Assembly: GCA_021732025.1 (NCBI GenBank)
Contig: JAKFVU010000060.1
Coordinates: 1-39,894 of the forward strand
From: Candidatus Obscuribacterales bacterium
GTDB taxonomy: Bacteria > Cyanobacteriota > Vampirovibrionia > Obscuribacterales > Obscuribacteraceae
Reading direction: 5' to 3'
DNA: 39,894 nt
In this document: positions 7,555 to 15,165 of the stretch, in pieces
How the letters are laid out: each line of letters begins with the position of its first letter
Position numbering within the stretch: the stretch's first letter is position 1
Program-made: the position numbers and the translations under genes
The notes under the pieces: generated by a model
What the model was told of the DNA's origin: nothing
What the model saw: only the letters and a program-made list of their open reading frames with translations
The model's database searches: none

Positions 7555-10140
7555 TTAATTGATCTTTTGTTTGGAGATGAATGCTAGTCCAACTTGAAGT
7601 TTTTCCAAATGTTGATTGACTGTTTTTTGCCCTCCGGCAAATTCATAGTTCTCAAAGAAGGCAAATACTTCCTTGGCCAGCTCTGCGTCTAGCAAGCCAG
7701 TAACCCCTTCAACCAGCCTGGTCATGATCAGGCTGGGGAAGGTTTTATTGATCTGCTCCCAATTGTCTCTGACAAAAGTCCAACCAACTTTACGTCCATG
7801 AGGATTGAGCATAATGTTGCGCACCAGATAAGGTGCGTTCTGTCCTTTGACCTCACCATTGAGTGTTTTTGCTAAAGTTTGCCCTAAAAGTGCTGAGTCT
7901 TGAAACATCGCCAGGGAGTGCATGTAGCGCTCTTGCTCTTGAGGGGAGGTGCCGTTTTTGAACAAATTTTCAAATTGTTCAAAGCGTTTCTTGTCGCCGT
8001 TAGAGGCCAGAACTGTGACAACGGCAGATAGTACATCGGGCGCTAGAATGGCTGTGCCGCCAATGTGTCTGTCGTAGCGCGCGGCCGCTTCGCTGATGAT
8101 GCTATTGTCACCACCGGTAGTGCCGAGGGCGGCAATCGCGAGACCTCTGAGCTGCTTGGTCAGCTCGCTTTCTCCTGCTTCTGCCTCCCAACCGAGGCGC
8201 TTATAGGTCGGAGATAGTATTTCTAGAGTTAGTGCCTTGAGTTTATTGCCCGCTTTTTGATCGCTGCTAAATGCTCTTTCGCAGTATTGCAAGGCCCCAA
8301 CTAGAACTGACCAGACGTTCTTATCTTCGTCGTCTTTGAACAGTTTTGTAAATTGCAGGAAGTCATCAAGTTTGACAGTGCCGTTCATGGTCAGAGCCCA
8401 AAAGTCACTAGCTAGGTTGAAACGCTCTAGGGCACTCAATAGAGGCAAGATTGCTTGTAGCTTTTCTCTTAGCTCGGCACTATAGTTGACTCGGTAAAAG
8501 CCGCTGCCACCAGCATTAATGACGAGCCATTCAATGTCTTTATCGAAGGCAATTTCAGTAGACTTGTCTTTCAGTAAAAGCGTTTTTTCAATAAGCTTGT
8601 CTTCGCCTTTTACTTTGGCCCTCAGCAAAATTGGCACCTGGTAGATCTCTTGACCCCTGTCTTTAGCTTTATCATCGAGATAGTAGAAGCGTCTTTGACT
8701 GAGAGAAACTAATTTTTTGTTAGAGTCTAGGTCTGCTGAAATCATTGGATAACCTTCTTGGAAAATCCAAGAGTTCATGATTTCTTGCACCGGTGCTCCT
8801 GAGGCTGCCGCCAGAGATTGCCACAAGTCGTTAGTTTCGGTGTTGGCAAATTGGTGCTTCAGCAAATAGCTATTGACACCACTTTTGAATTTATCTGGGC
8901 CAATAAATTGTTCTAGCATTCGTAGAACTGATGCCCCTTTCTCATACGTCAATACATCGAACATGCCGTTGGCTTCTTCGGGTGCATTGACGGGAAACTC
9001 AATTGGTCGAGTGGCACGCAGACCATCTGTAGCAAAGGCCATAGCCCTTGATACTCCGAAAGATTCCCAGCGCTTCCAGTTTGGTTTCAAATGATCAACT
9101 GCTACTAGTTCCATGAATGTAGCGAAGGCCTCATTTAGCCAGATACCATTCCACCATTTCATAGTGGTGAGATTGCCAAACCACATGTGTGCTAATTCGT
9201 GAGCGACTACGTCAGCGATGCGTTCCAGTTCTGCATGAGAAGCTTGCTCTGTGTCGACGAGGAGGGCGCTTTCGCGATAAATAATGGCCCCGACATTCTC
9301 CATGGCACCGAAGGCAAAGTCAGGCACAGCAATCATATCCATTTTATCGCCCGGATAAGGTATGCCGTAGTATTTGTTGAAGAATGAGAGTGCTGCTGCA
9401 CCAATTTCTAAGGCAAATTTCGTAAGATGTAGTTTGCCTAAAGGTGCATAAATTCGCATAGGAATGCCATCTACCATGACAGCTTCACTCATTTCTAACT
9501 GGCCTACAACGAAGGCTACGATGTAGGTAGACATCTTCATTGTTTTAGCAAAAGTAATTGTTTTCTTGTCGCCGTCGACAGTTTCGCTTACAACTGATGT
9601 GTTTGAAAGGGCAGTGAGATTTTTGTCAACGCAGAGGGTGAGCTGAAAAGTGGCCTTGAAAGACGGTTCATCAAAGCATGGAAAGGCGCGGCGGGCATCG
9701 GTTGCTTCAAACTGAGTAAGGGCAATCCAGCTCTTCTCGCCGTCTTTTAGAGCCTGAGCACTGCGATAAAATCCGCGTAATTTGTCTGTGATTTCGCCAG
9801 CAAAATCTAGCTGCAGATGCCAGATTCCGGCTTCTAGTTTGGTCGGGAAAACTAAGCGAACACGCTCTTTTTCCTTTTCAATTTTAACTTGTGCCTTTTC
9901 GCTGTTGCCACCGCCATCTTTTTCAATGTGCGCCTTGTCGATTTGCAGATCTACAGCATTGAACAATATTTCGTTGGTGGCACTATGTATTTCAACGACA
10001 ATATTCTCGCTACCAGTAAATTTAAAGCTGGCAAGATCTGGTTTCAATTTAATGTCATAGCTAATCGGTGTGACTGTCTCTGGTAATCGGTAGTCTGTTT
10101 CTTTAGACAGCGTCACCTGACTGGTTTTTTGATCTGACAT
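7555..10140 (-). CDS. M1 family zinc aminopeptidase (PepN / puromycin-sensitive type)
   Basis: At 861 aa this is a full-length gluzincin aminopeptidase that removes N-terminal residues from peptides. The substrate-binding GAMEN motif is at 278-282. The zinc site is HELAHMW (His314, Glu315, His318) with the third ligand Glu337 in WLNEAFATF. The N-terminal beta domain, the catalytic domain and a C-terminal ERAP1-like helical domain (about 540-861) are all present. There is no signal peptide, so it should act in the cytoplasm. The GGGAGA ribosome binding site for the ATG at 10140 lies inside one arm of an 11-bp inverted repeat, which could limit translation. Its end is convergent with the Spy-like gene, 8 bp away. 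Confidence 0.96.
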   Translation of the reverse strand: MSDQKTSQVTLSKETDYRLPETVTPISYDIKLKPDLASFKFTGSENIVVEIHSATNEILFNAVDLQIDKAHIEKDGGGNSEKAQVKIEKEKERVRLVFPTKLEAGIWHLQLDFAGEITDKLRGFYRSAQALKDGEKSWIALTQFEATDARRAFPCFDEPSFKATFQLTLCVDKNLTALSNTSVVSETVDGDKKTITFAKTMKMSTYIVAFVVGQLEMSEAVMVDGIPMRIYAPLGKLHLTKFALEIGAAALSFFNKYYGIPYPGDKMDMIAVPDFAFGAMENVGAIIYRESALLVDTEQASHAELERIADVVAHELAHMWFGNLTTMKWWNGIWLNEAFATFMELVAVDHLKPNWKRWESFGVSRAMAFATDGLRATRPIEFPVNAPEEANGMFDVLTYEKGASVLRMLEQFIGPDKFKSGVNSYLLKHQFANTETNDLWQSLAAASGAPVQEIMNSWIFQEGYPMISADLDSNKKLVSLSQRRFYYLDDKAKDRGQEIYQVPILLRAKVKGEDKLIEKTLLLKDKSTEIAFDKDIEWLVINAGGSGFYRVNYSAELREKLQAILPLLSALERFNLASDFWALTMNGTVKLDDFLQFTKLFKDDEDKNVWSVLVGALQYCERAFSSDQKAGNKLKALTLEILSPTYKRLGWEAEAGESELTKQLRGLAIAALGTTGGDNSIISEAAARYDRHIGGTAILAPDVLSAVVTVLASNGDKKRFEQFENLFKNGTSPQEQERYMHSLAMFQDSALLGQTLAKTLNGEVKGQNAPYLVRNIMLNPHGRKVGWTFVRDNWEQINKTFPSLIMTRLVEGVTGLLDAELAKEVFAFFENYEFAGGQKTVNQHLEKLQVGLAFISKQKIN

Positions 10141-10148
10141 TTAAAGCA

Positions 10149-10203
10149 TCTCCCTCATTGGCGCAAGGCATGATATCACGCACGTCCTGGCAAATGAGGG
10201 AGA
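10149..10203. promoter_or_regulatory. 11-bp inverted repeat enclosing the aminopeptidase ribosome binding site
   Basis: TCTCCCTCATT (10149-10159) pairs perfectly with AATGAGGGAGA (10193-10203) across a 33-nt loop. On the minus-strand transcript the near arm contains the GGGAG ribosome binding site of the downstream aminopeptidase, 8-9 nt before its ATG. The hairpin could therefore mask the site or act as a weak terminator for the upstream exported-protein gene. There is no U-run on the minus side, which argues against a simple terminator; read on the plus strand, five T follow. Confidence 0.45.
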
Positions 10204-10226
10204 GCAATTTTTCAGTGAGCCGAGGC

Positions 10227-10694
10227 TTAGATGCCTATGGCGCTGCGAATTTGGGTGAATAGTCCGGGGTTGCGGTTGTGTACATAGTCAAGGAACCCTG
10301 GGTTGTTGTAGGTATTCCAGTTAGTTTGACCATTGTAATTTGGGTTGTAAGCTTGCCACTGAGTGCGCATTTGTGCTTCCAGAGCAGCGCGTTGCGCCCG
10401 GTCATAGCGGTTGTTGCGATGATTCCAGTTATTGGCCACATAAACGCGCTGATCGTTCCAGCTGCTTGGATAGGTGCGGAAATTCTGAGCGCGACGAAGG
10501 TCTTGTTTGGCCCATTGTCTTTCTACACGATCACTAACACCGTTGCGATTGCGGTCTTTGCTGTGGCCATAAGCATTGCCTCGGCCATTGTTATAGCCAT
10601 ATCTGTGGTCATCACGATCGGCGAAGGCTGGTGCAATCGTGGTACTCAGCACGATTACGCTAGCAATCATTTTTAGCATTGATAAATTAGCCAT
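10227..10694 (-). CDS. Small exported Asn/Tyr/Arg-rich protein of unknown function
   Basis: The ATG at 10694 follows TGGAGGACTT, an excellent ribosome binding site; a longer reading to 10838 has none. The 155-aa product has a signal peptide (MANLSMLKM, a hydrophobic core, then APAFA) and a mature part rich in Asn, Arg, Tyr and Trp. An early motif, DRNRNGVSDRVERQWAKQ, resembles a degenerate Ca-binding loop of the DxNxNG type followed by a helix. I do not recognise a family. It is likely secreted or periplasmic. It sits alone on the minus strand upstream of the aminopeptidase and may be co-transcribed with it, though nothing indicates a shared function. Confidence 0.7.
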   Translation of the reverse strand: MANLSMLKMIASVIVLSTTIAPAFADRDDHRYGYNNGRGNAYGHSKDRNRNGVSDRVERQWAKQDLRRAQNFRTYPSSWNDQRVYVANNWNHRNNRYDRAQRAALEAQMRTQWQAYNPNYNGQTNWNTYNNPGFLDYVHNRNPGLFTQIRSAIGI

Positions 10695-10877
10695 AAGTCC
10701 TCCAGGGACAGTATTTGGAGCGTTGAATTTACTACAGAAAGAGTGGGGATTTTTCTGTTCGATGTTTTTCAAGACGACGACCTTGGCTGATGGTTCCAAA
10801 ATTTTAGTTGTCAGCATAAGGCTTGTAAAAGTCTCCAATCTATAGATTGCTTAAAGCAAGAACGGCCTTGAAGCGTT

Positions 10878-10898
10878 AGCATATAGACCGCGTATGCT
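10878..10898. promoter_or_regulatory. Small inverted repeat upstream of transketolase
   Basis: AGCATA (10878-10883) and TATGCT (10893-10898) form a 6-bp inverted repeat with a 9-nt spacer, 40 bp upstream of the transketolase ATG in the 243-bp gap that separates it from the divergent exported-protein gene. It could be an operator half-site pair or chance. I see no convincing -35/-10 pair in this gap. Confidence 0.25.
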
Positions 10899-10937
10899 GA
10901 TTTAATCTTGGTTTTATAAGTGAGGAAAGGAAAAGCT

Positions 10938-12839
10938 ATGGTAGAAGTGCAGGCTAACGCCGTTGCAACCATTAAGGAATTGGCCAGCCAGCTTAGAGCT
11001 GACAGCATTCGGTGTACTACCGAAGCGGGCTCGGGTCACCCCACATCGTCAATGTCAGCCGCCGATATTATGGCTGTGCTCATGACTAAGTTTTTGAAGT
11101 ATGACTTCAGTAAGCCTGAACTAGCTACCAATGATCGTCTAGTTTTCTCGAAAGGTCATGCTTGCCCCCTTCTATACTCTATGTATAAGGCCGCAGGCGC
11201 TATCACAGACAATGAGCTAATGACTTTGCGAAAGTTTGGCTCTAGGCTTGAAGGCCACCCGATTCCTAAGCTCTTGCCTTGGGTTGATGTTGCTACAGGC
11301 TCACTGGGTCAAGGTCTTGCTATGGGCGTGGGTATGGCCCTAGCTGGTAAATATCTAGATAAGCTTCCTTATAAGGTTTGGGTTTTGCTGGGTGACAGCG
11401 AAATGGCCGAAGGTTCTGTCTGGGAAGCCATGTCATGTGCTTCGCACTACAAACTCGATAATATGGTTGCCATCCTTGACATGAACCGTCTTGGTCAAAG
11501 AGGCGAAACAGCTTTTGGTTGGAATTCGGCTTTATACGCAGAGCGCGCCAAAGCTTTCGGCTACCACGTAATCGAAATCAATGGTCACGATCTTGGTCAG
11601 ATTGATAAAGCCTTCACTGAAGCAGTGGGCGTCAGTGGTAAACCAACATTGATCATTGCCAAGACTGAAAAAGGTCACGGTATTCCGCTTACAGCCAATC
11701 AAGATAACTGGCACGGTAAGCCACTCTCAAAAGAACAAGCTGAAGAAGCGGTCAAGCTTTTGGGTGGTGTCACCAATCATTCAGTAGTGGTGCAAAAACC
11801 AGCAGACGCTCCTGCCAAGAAAACCGGCACTTCTGAAATAAGCACTACAGGCAAATATATTGCCCCTACGTATTCTGGACCAGCAGCTACTAGAGAGGCC
11901 TACGGTGATGCACTTAAAGCACTCGGTGGCGCCCATGGTGACATGGTTGTTTTAGATGCTGAAGTTGGTAACTCCACTTATTCTGATAAGTTCGCTAAGG
12001 CTTATCTCGATCGCTTCTTTGAAATGTACATTGCCGAACAGTTGATGGTTGGTGTGGCAATTGGCTTAGCTACTCGTGGTAAGAAAGTATTTTCTTCTAC
12101 CTTTGCAGCTTTCTTGTGCCGCGCTTACGATTTCATTCGCATGGCTGCTATTTCACGTGCCACCATCAAGCTTTGCGGTTCACATGCTGGTTGCTCCATT
12201 GGTGCCGATGGCCCTTCGCAAATGGCTCTAGAAGACCTAGCCATGATGCGTGCTATTCACGGCAGCACAGTGCTTTATCCATCAGATCCTGTTTCTACAG
12301 TGAAGCTGGTCGATAAAATGTACGGTGTGGAAGGCGTTTCTTATATGCGCACAACCCGTGAAAAAACACGAGTGCTCTATAAAGACGATGAAACCTTTGA
12401 AATTGGCGGCAGCAAGGTGCTACGCAGCTCTGCTGGCGACATGCTCACTCTTATTGGAGCTGGCATCACCCTGCATGAATGCTTGAAGGCTCATGACGAA
12501 CTCAACGCTCAAGGTATTCACGTTCGCGTAATTGACCTTTATTCTATTAAGCCAATCGACGCTAAGACTCTTGCTACTGCGGCTCGTGAAACTGGCACTT
12601 TGATTGTGGTTGAAGACCACTGGCCAGAAGGTGGTATTGGTGACGCTGTGCTTGATGCCTTCACGCCGAAAGGTCCTGTGACCCGTGGTGGCAAAGTGGT
12701 TGGTCTAGATACCTTCCCTAAGGTTGTGAAGATAGCTGTTCGTGACATGCCAGGTTCTGGTACTCCCGAAGAGCTAATGGATGCAGCTGGCATTACAGCT
12801 AGTCACATTGTCGCTACAGTGAAGTCGTTGGTTTCGTAG
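10938..12839 (+). CDS. tkt: Transketolase
   Basis: This is a thiamine-diphosphate enzyme of the pentose phosphate pathway that moves two-carbon units between sugar phosphates. The N-terminal ThDP-binding domain shows GSGHPTSSMSAADIM, the GHxxP-like SLGQG and the diphosphate/Mg motif starting LLGDSEMAEGSVWEAM and ending near ILDMN. A pyrimidine domain (about 310-480) and a C-terminal domain follow. At about 633 aa, its wording (SIRCTTEAGSGHPTS, DVATGSLGQGLA, MNRLGQ) resembles the shorter animal-type transketolases more than E. coli TktA, judged from memory. The start is ATG at 10938 with AGGAAAGGA upstream. A GTG 18 bp earlier overlaps that site and is less likely. A strong intrinsic terminator follows, so it is probably monocistronic. 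Confidence 0.95.
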   Translation: MVEVQANAVATIKELASQLRADSIRCTTEAGSGHPTSSMSAADIMAVLMTKFLKYDFSKPELATNDRLVFSKGHACPLLYSMYKAAGAITDNELMTLRKFGSRLEGHPIPKLLPWVDVATGSLGQGLAMGVGMALAGKYLDKLPYKVWVLLGDSEMAEGSVWEAMSCASHYKLDNMVAILDMNRLGQRGETAFGWNSALYAERAKAFGYHVIEINGHDLGQIDKAFTEAVGVSGKPTLIIAKTEKGHGIPLTANQDNWHGKPLSKEQAEEAVKLLGGVTNHSVVVQKPADAPAKKTGTSEISTTGKYIAPTYSGPAATREAYGDALKALGGAHGDMVVLDAEVGNSTYSDKFAKAYLDRFFEMYIAEQLMVGVAIGLATRGKKVFSSTFAAFLCRAYDFIRMAAISRATIKLCGSHAGCSIGADGPSQMALEDLAMMRAIHGSTVLYPSDPVSTVKLVDKMYGVEGVSYMRTTREKTRVLYKDDETFEIGGSKVLRSSAGDMLTLIGAGITLHECLKAHDELNAQGIHVRVIDLYSIKPIDAKTLATAARETGTLIVVEDHWPEGGIGDAVLDAFTPKGPVTRGGKVVGLDTFPKVVKIAVRDMPGSGTPEELMDAAGITASHIVATVKSLVS

Positions 12840-12866
12840 ACCAGCTCTCGGACTAGAGAAAACTAA

Positions 12867-12904
12867 AAAAAGCTCCTCGTCCCTAAGGGTCGAGGAGCTT
12901 TTAT
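12867..12904 (+). terminator. Rho-independent terminator of transketolase gene
   Basis: AAAAGCTCCTCG and CGAGGAGCTTTT form a perfect 12-bp stem around an 11-nt loop, with A-rich and T-rich flanks, 28 bp after the transketolase stop. The A/T symmetry means it could also stop transcription from the minus-strand gene ending at 12950. Confidence 0.92.
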
Positions 12905-12949
12905 TATGGTTTTCAGAGCGTTATTTAGCGCTATTAGAACTAGTTAGGT

Positions 12950-13309
12950 CTAGTTAGGGCTAGTAGTCCGCTTATCTAGCTCTTTGGCTGTCAGTTTGAC
13001 GCTGACTTTGTTGAGGTCTTTCTCAATTTTGGTCTCATCTTCGTAGCTGAGTTTGCCAGCATTTTTAGACTTGGCTTTTTCGATTTTTTCATTGATCTTG
13101 GTGATGTCACTGCGTAGTTTGTCTGCTTCCTTCAGGGTCAGCTCGTTAGCTTTTTGGCCCTTTTCAATTTTCTTGCTCAAGATCTCGATGCGATCTGTAA
13201 TTGTAACTTTAGGCTTAGAGTCTGCTGCTGGAGCAGTGAAAGTAATAGCTGCACCGAGGCTAGCGCTTACGACCAAGCCCAGGAAAAGATTTGCCAAAGT
13301 GCGGTTCAT
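12950..13309 (-). CDS. Small exported, charged coiled-coil-like protein
   Basis: The ATG at 13309 is preceded by GGAGG at 8-bp spacing; a reading extended to 13513 has no such site. The 119-aa product has a signal peptide (MNRTLANLF, a hydrophobic core, cut near APAAD). The mature part is almost entirely Lys/Glu/Asp/Ile/Leu with heptad-like spacing (IEILSKKIEKGQKANELTLKE), so it is probably a helical coiled coil. No family is recognised. Its tail RTTSPN is short and polar. It ends near the shared terminator downstream of transketolase. A structural or chaperone-like periplasmic role is possible, but this is a guess. Confidence 0.72.
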   Translation of the reverse strand: MNRTLANLFLGLVVSASLGAAITFTAPAADSKPKVTITDRIEILSKKIEKGQKANELTLKEADKLRSDITKINEKIEKAKSKNAGKLSYEDETKIEKDLNKVSVKLTAKELDKRTTSPN

Positions 13310-13422
13310 TAAATAGTCCTCCACGACCAATAGTATTGCTTCGAGAATCTTAGCGCAGTTTGCCTTCGTTATAATGAAAGCAAGCACGGCTGTTCTCAAT
13401 GCAGGTATTTGTGGCGAAGAGT

Positions 13423-14415
13423 ATGCACCTAAAAAGGCTATTGCTAGGCGGCTTGGCAGCTGCATTTTTGTTGCCATCCCCTGCATGGGCCAGCAAGCCT
13501 GGCGCCACTGCAAAGCCGCAGAGCCCCACTCAGTCGGCTCTCGGCAAGCCCAAATTTAACCTGCTTAAATTTCCTGACCGTTCAGTGGGTATGCTGCAAA
13601 TTTACCAGTTTTCGCCTGACACCGTCGACTTTGGCGCCCACTATCTGGCCAAAGCTTGCGGTAAAGTTGCTGTTCCAGCCGGGGCCGACTGCGGGCTAGT
13701 AGTCAATTATGATGGCGCTCAAGATTTGAGCTTTTTGAACAAACTGCCGCCCGGTGCGCTTGTTGTTTTGCAGTGCAATAACTTCGAAATAAGTGATGAG
13801 CAGTTACTTGCCCTTAATCATCTCGATCAGATGAAAGTATTAGAGTTTAGTTCGACAGATATTGGCAATCGTGGTTTCGCTCGTCTAAAGAGGTGTTCTA
13901 GTCTATTAGAGCTGGTTGTGAATAGCTGTCTAATAACTGGGCCAGCCTTGGAGAATCTAAAAGATGTCACCACCTTAAAGCGTCTAGTAGTAGACCACAA
14001 CGACCTTGATGACAACTCGCTGGTTTGGCTCAAAGGTTTGAAGAATCTTCTGGCGGTGCGCTTGCAAGCTTGTAAGATTGGAGATTCTGGCCTTGCTCAT
14101 CTGAGAAAGTGTGAGCAGCTAACTCACATCGACATCGGCCAGAACAAAAATATTACCGACAATTGTTTACCGACCTTGCTTTCCTTTAAGAATCTCTTCC
14201 ACCTCGATTTGACCGATACCTCAGTGACCATTGTGGGTTTGAGACAATTAGTCAAACTGCCAAAATTGGGGCACCTCGGTATCGATTTTAATAGCATCAG
14301 CGTTAAGCAGCTGGCCGAATTGCGTAAGCTCATGCCCCATTGCCAAATCACTAATAGTCGCGCTGGTCGTGTTCCCTTAGAAGTATTCGAGCCCATCACC
14401 AAGAAGGGGCGCTAA
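13423..14415 (+). CDS. Exported leucine-rich-repeat protein (paralogue of the LRR protein at 23.1-24.1 kb)
   Basis: ATG at 13423 yields a signal peptide (MHLKR, hydrophobic LLLGGLAAAFLLPSPAWA); ATG at 13399 lacks a ribosome binding site and spoils the signal. After a low-complexity Ala/Pro/Ser linker there is a 90-residue domain starting LLKFPDRSVGMLQI. About eight leucine-rich repeats of 23-24 residues follow (for example LVWLKGLKNLLAVRLQACKIGD), of the cysteine-containing/RNase-inhibitor-like type. The C-terminus is short and basic. Such proteins usually bind other proteins at the cell surface or in the periplasm. It is convergent with the SDR gene, 4 bp apart. A second protein in this window shares both the N-terminal domain and the repeat arrangement. 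Confidence 0.85.
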   Translation: MHLKRLLLGGLAAAFLLPSPAWASKPGATAKPQSPTQSALGKPKFNLLKFPDRSVGMLQIYQFSPDTVDFGAHYLAKACGKVAVPAGADCGLVVNYDGAQDLSFLNKLPPGALVVLQCNNFEISDEQLLALNHLDQMKVLEFSSTDIGNRGFARLKRCSSLLELVVNSCLITGPALENLKDVTTLKRLVVDHNDLDDNSLVWLKGLKNLLAVRLQACKIGDSGLAHLRKCEQLTHIDIGQNKNITDNCLPTLLSFKNLFHLDLTDTSVTIVGLRQLVKLPKLGHLGIDFNSISVKQLAELRKLMPHCQITNSRAGRVPLEVFEPITKKGR

Positions 14416-14419
14416 ATTA

Positions 14420-15070
14420 CTATTTGCCAGTGAAAGTGATCTCTGCTTCAAATTTGTCTCTAGTTTGATCGTGCAGTTCGATAAAGCTTTTGGCAATAGT
14501 ATCTGGCGCAAAGGCCGTACCTTCTTTGACGATACCGCATATGGTGACAGTAGCGGCGTGCACCCCTTTGCGCGCTAACTCTTGATGGAGGCAATGGGAA
14601 AGGGCTCTAAGCCCGGCTTTGCCAACAGAGAGGGCTGTCTGATTGTGGAAGGGTTGGATGGCAAATCCTCCTCCGGTGAAAAGGATAGTGCCTTTCTCTT
14701 TAGCAATCATGGCTGGTGCTACCGCTTGGGCGGCCACCAGAGCGCTAGCAAAGTTGACCATCAAAGATTTGTTGAATTTGTCTATGTCTAGAGTTGATCC
14801 TTTGCCAGGTTCTGCACTGTAGGCATTGTAGACGAGTACTTCTATTTCGCCTTGGGCGCTTGCGATCTCGCCTAATACTTGCTTTAGCTTTTCACTGTCC
14901 GCAACATCCACTGCCCATGCCGATGAACCTTCGCCCAGCTGTTCTACTAACTCAGTCAATTTGTCTGTGTTGCGGGCGCATAGAGCAACATGATAGCCTC
15001 GGCTCTTAAACTCTTTAGCAACAGATTGGCCAATACCTTTACCGGCTCCTATAATCACGCATGTTGCCAC
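14420..15070 (-). CDS. Short-chain dehydrogenase/reductase (SDR), atypical active site
   Basis: The 216-aa protein has the Rossmann motif IIGAGKGIGQSVA, a NADP-like ARN after beta-2, and the DVAD and VYNAYSAEP strands of classical SDRs. The usual YxxxK catalytic pair reads LSVGK, so Tyr is replaced by Leu while Lys is kept, and the serine strand reads LFTGGGFA. This matches a known SDR subgroup with TGGG(F/L)A and (L)SxGKA motifs, in which the canonical Tyr is also absent. It may still bind NAD(P) and may act on a different substrate or be non-catalytic. Start is GTG at 15070, after GAGGAAA at 7-bp spacing. Substrate unknown. Confidence 0.88.
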   Translation of the reverse strand: MATCVIIGAGKGIGQSVAKEFKSRGYHVALCARNTDKLTELVEQLGEGSSAWAVDVADSEKLKQVLGEIASAQGEIEVLVYNAYSAEPGKGSTLDIDKFNKSLMVNFASALVAAQAVAPAMIAKEKGTILFTGGGFAIQPFHNQTALSVGKAGLRALSHCLHQELARKGVHAATVTICGIVKEGTAFAPDTIAKSFIELHDQTRDKFEAEITFTGK

Positions 15071-15165
15071 TTATATTTCCTCATTGCAGACACTAAGAAA
15101 TTATAGGCATGGAAATTGGCACTTAGGTACAGAGAATTAATAGATAAGTTGCTTGCTTTTATTAC

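Noticed and set aside
10695..10838. N-terminal extension of the 10.2 kb exported protein to 10838
   Set aside because: GGAGG lies directly before the ATG at 10694, which begins a clean signal peptide; the extension spoils it.
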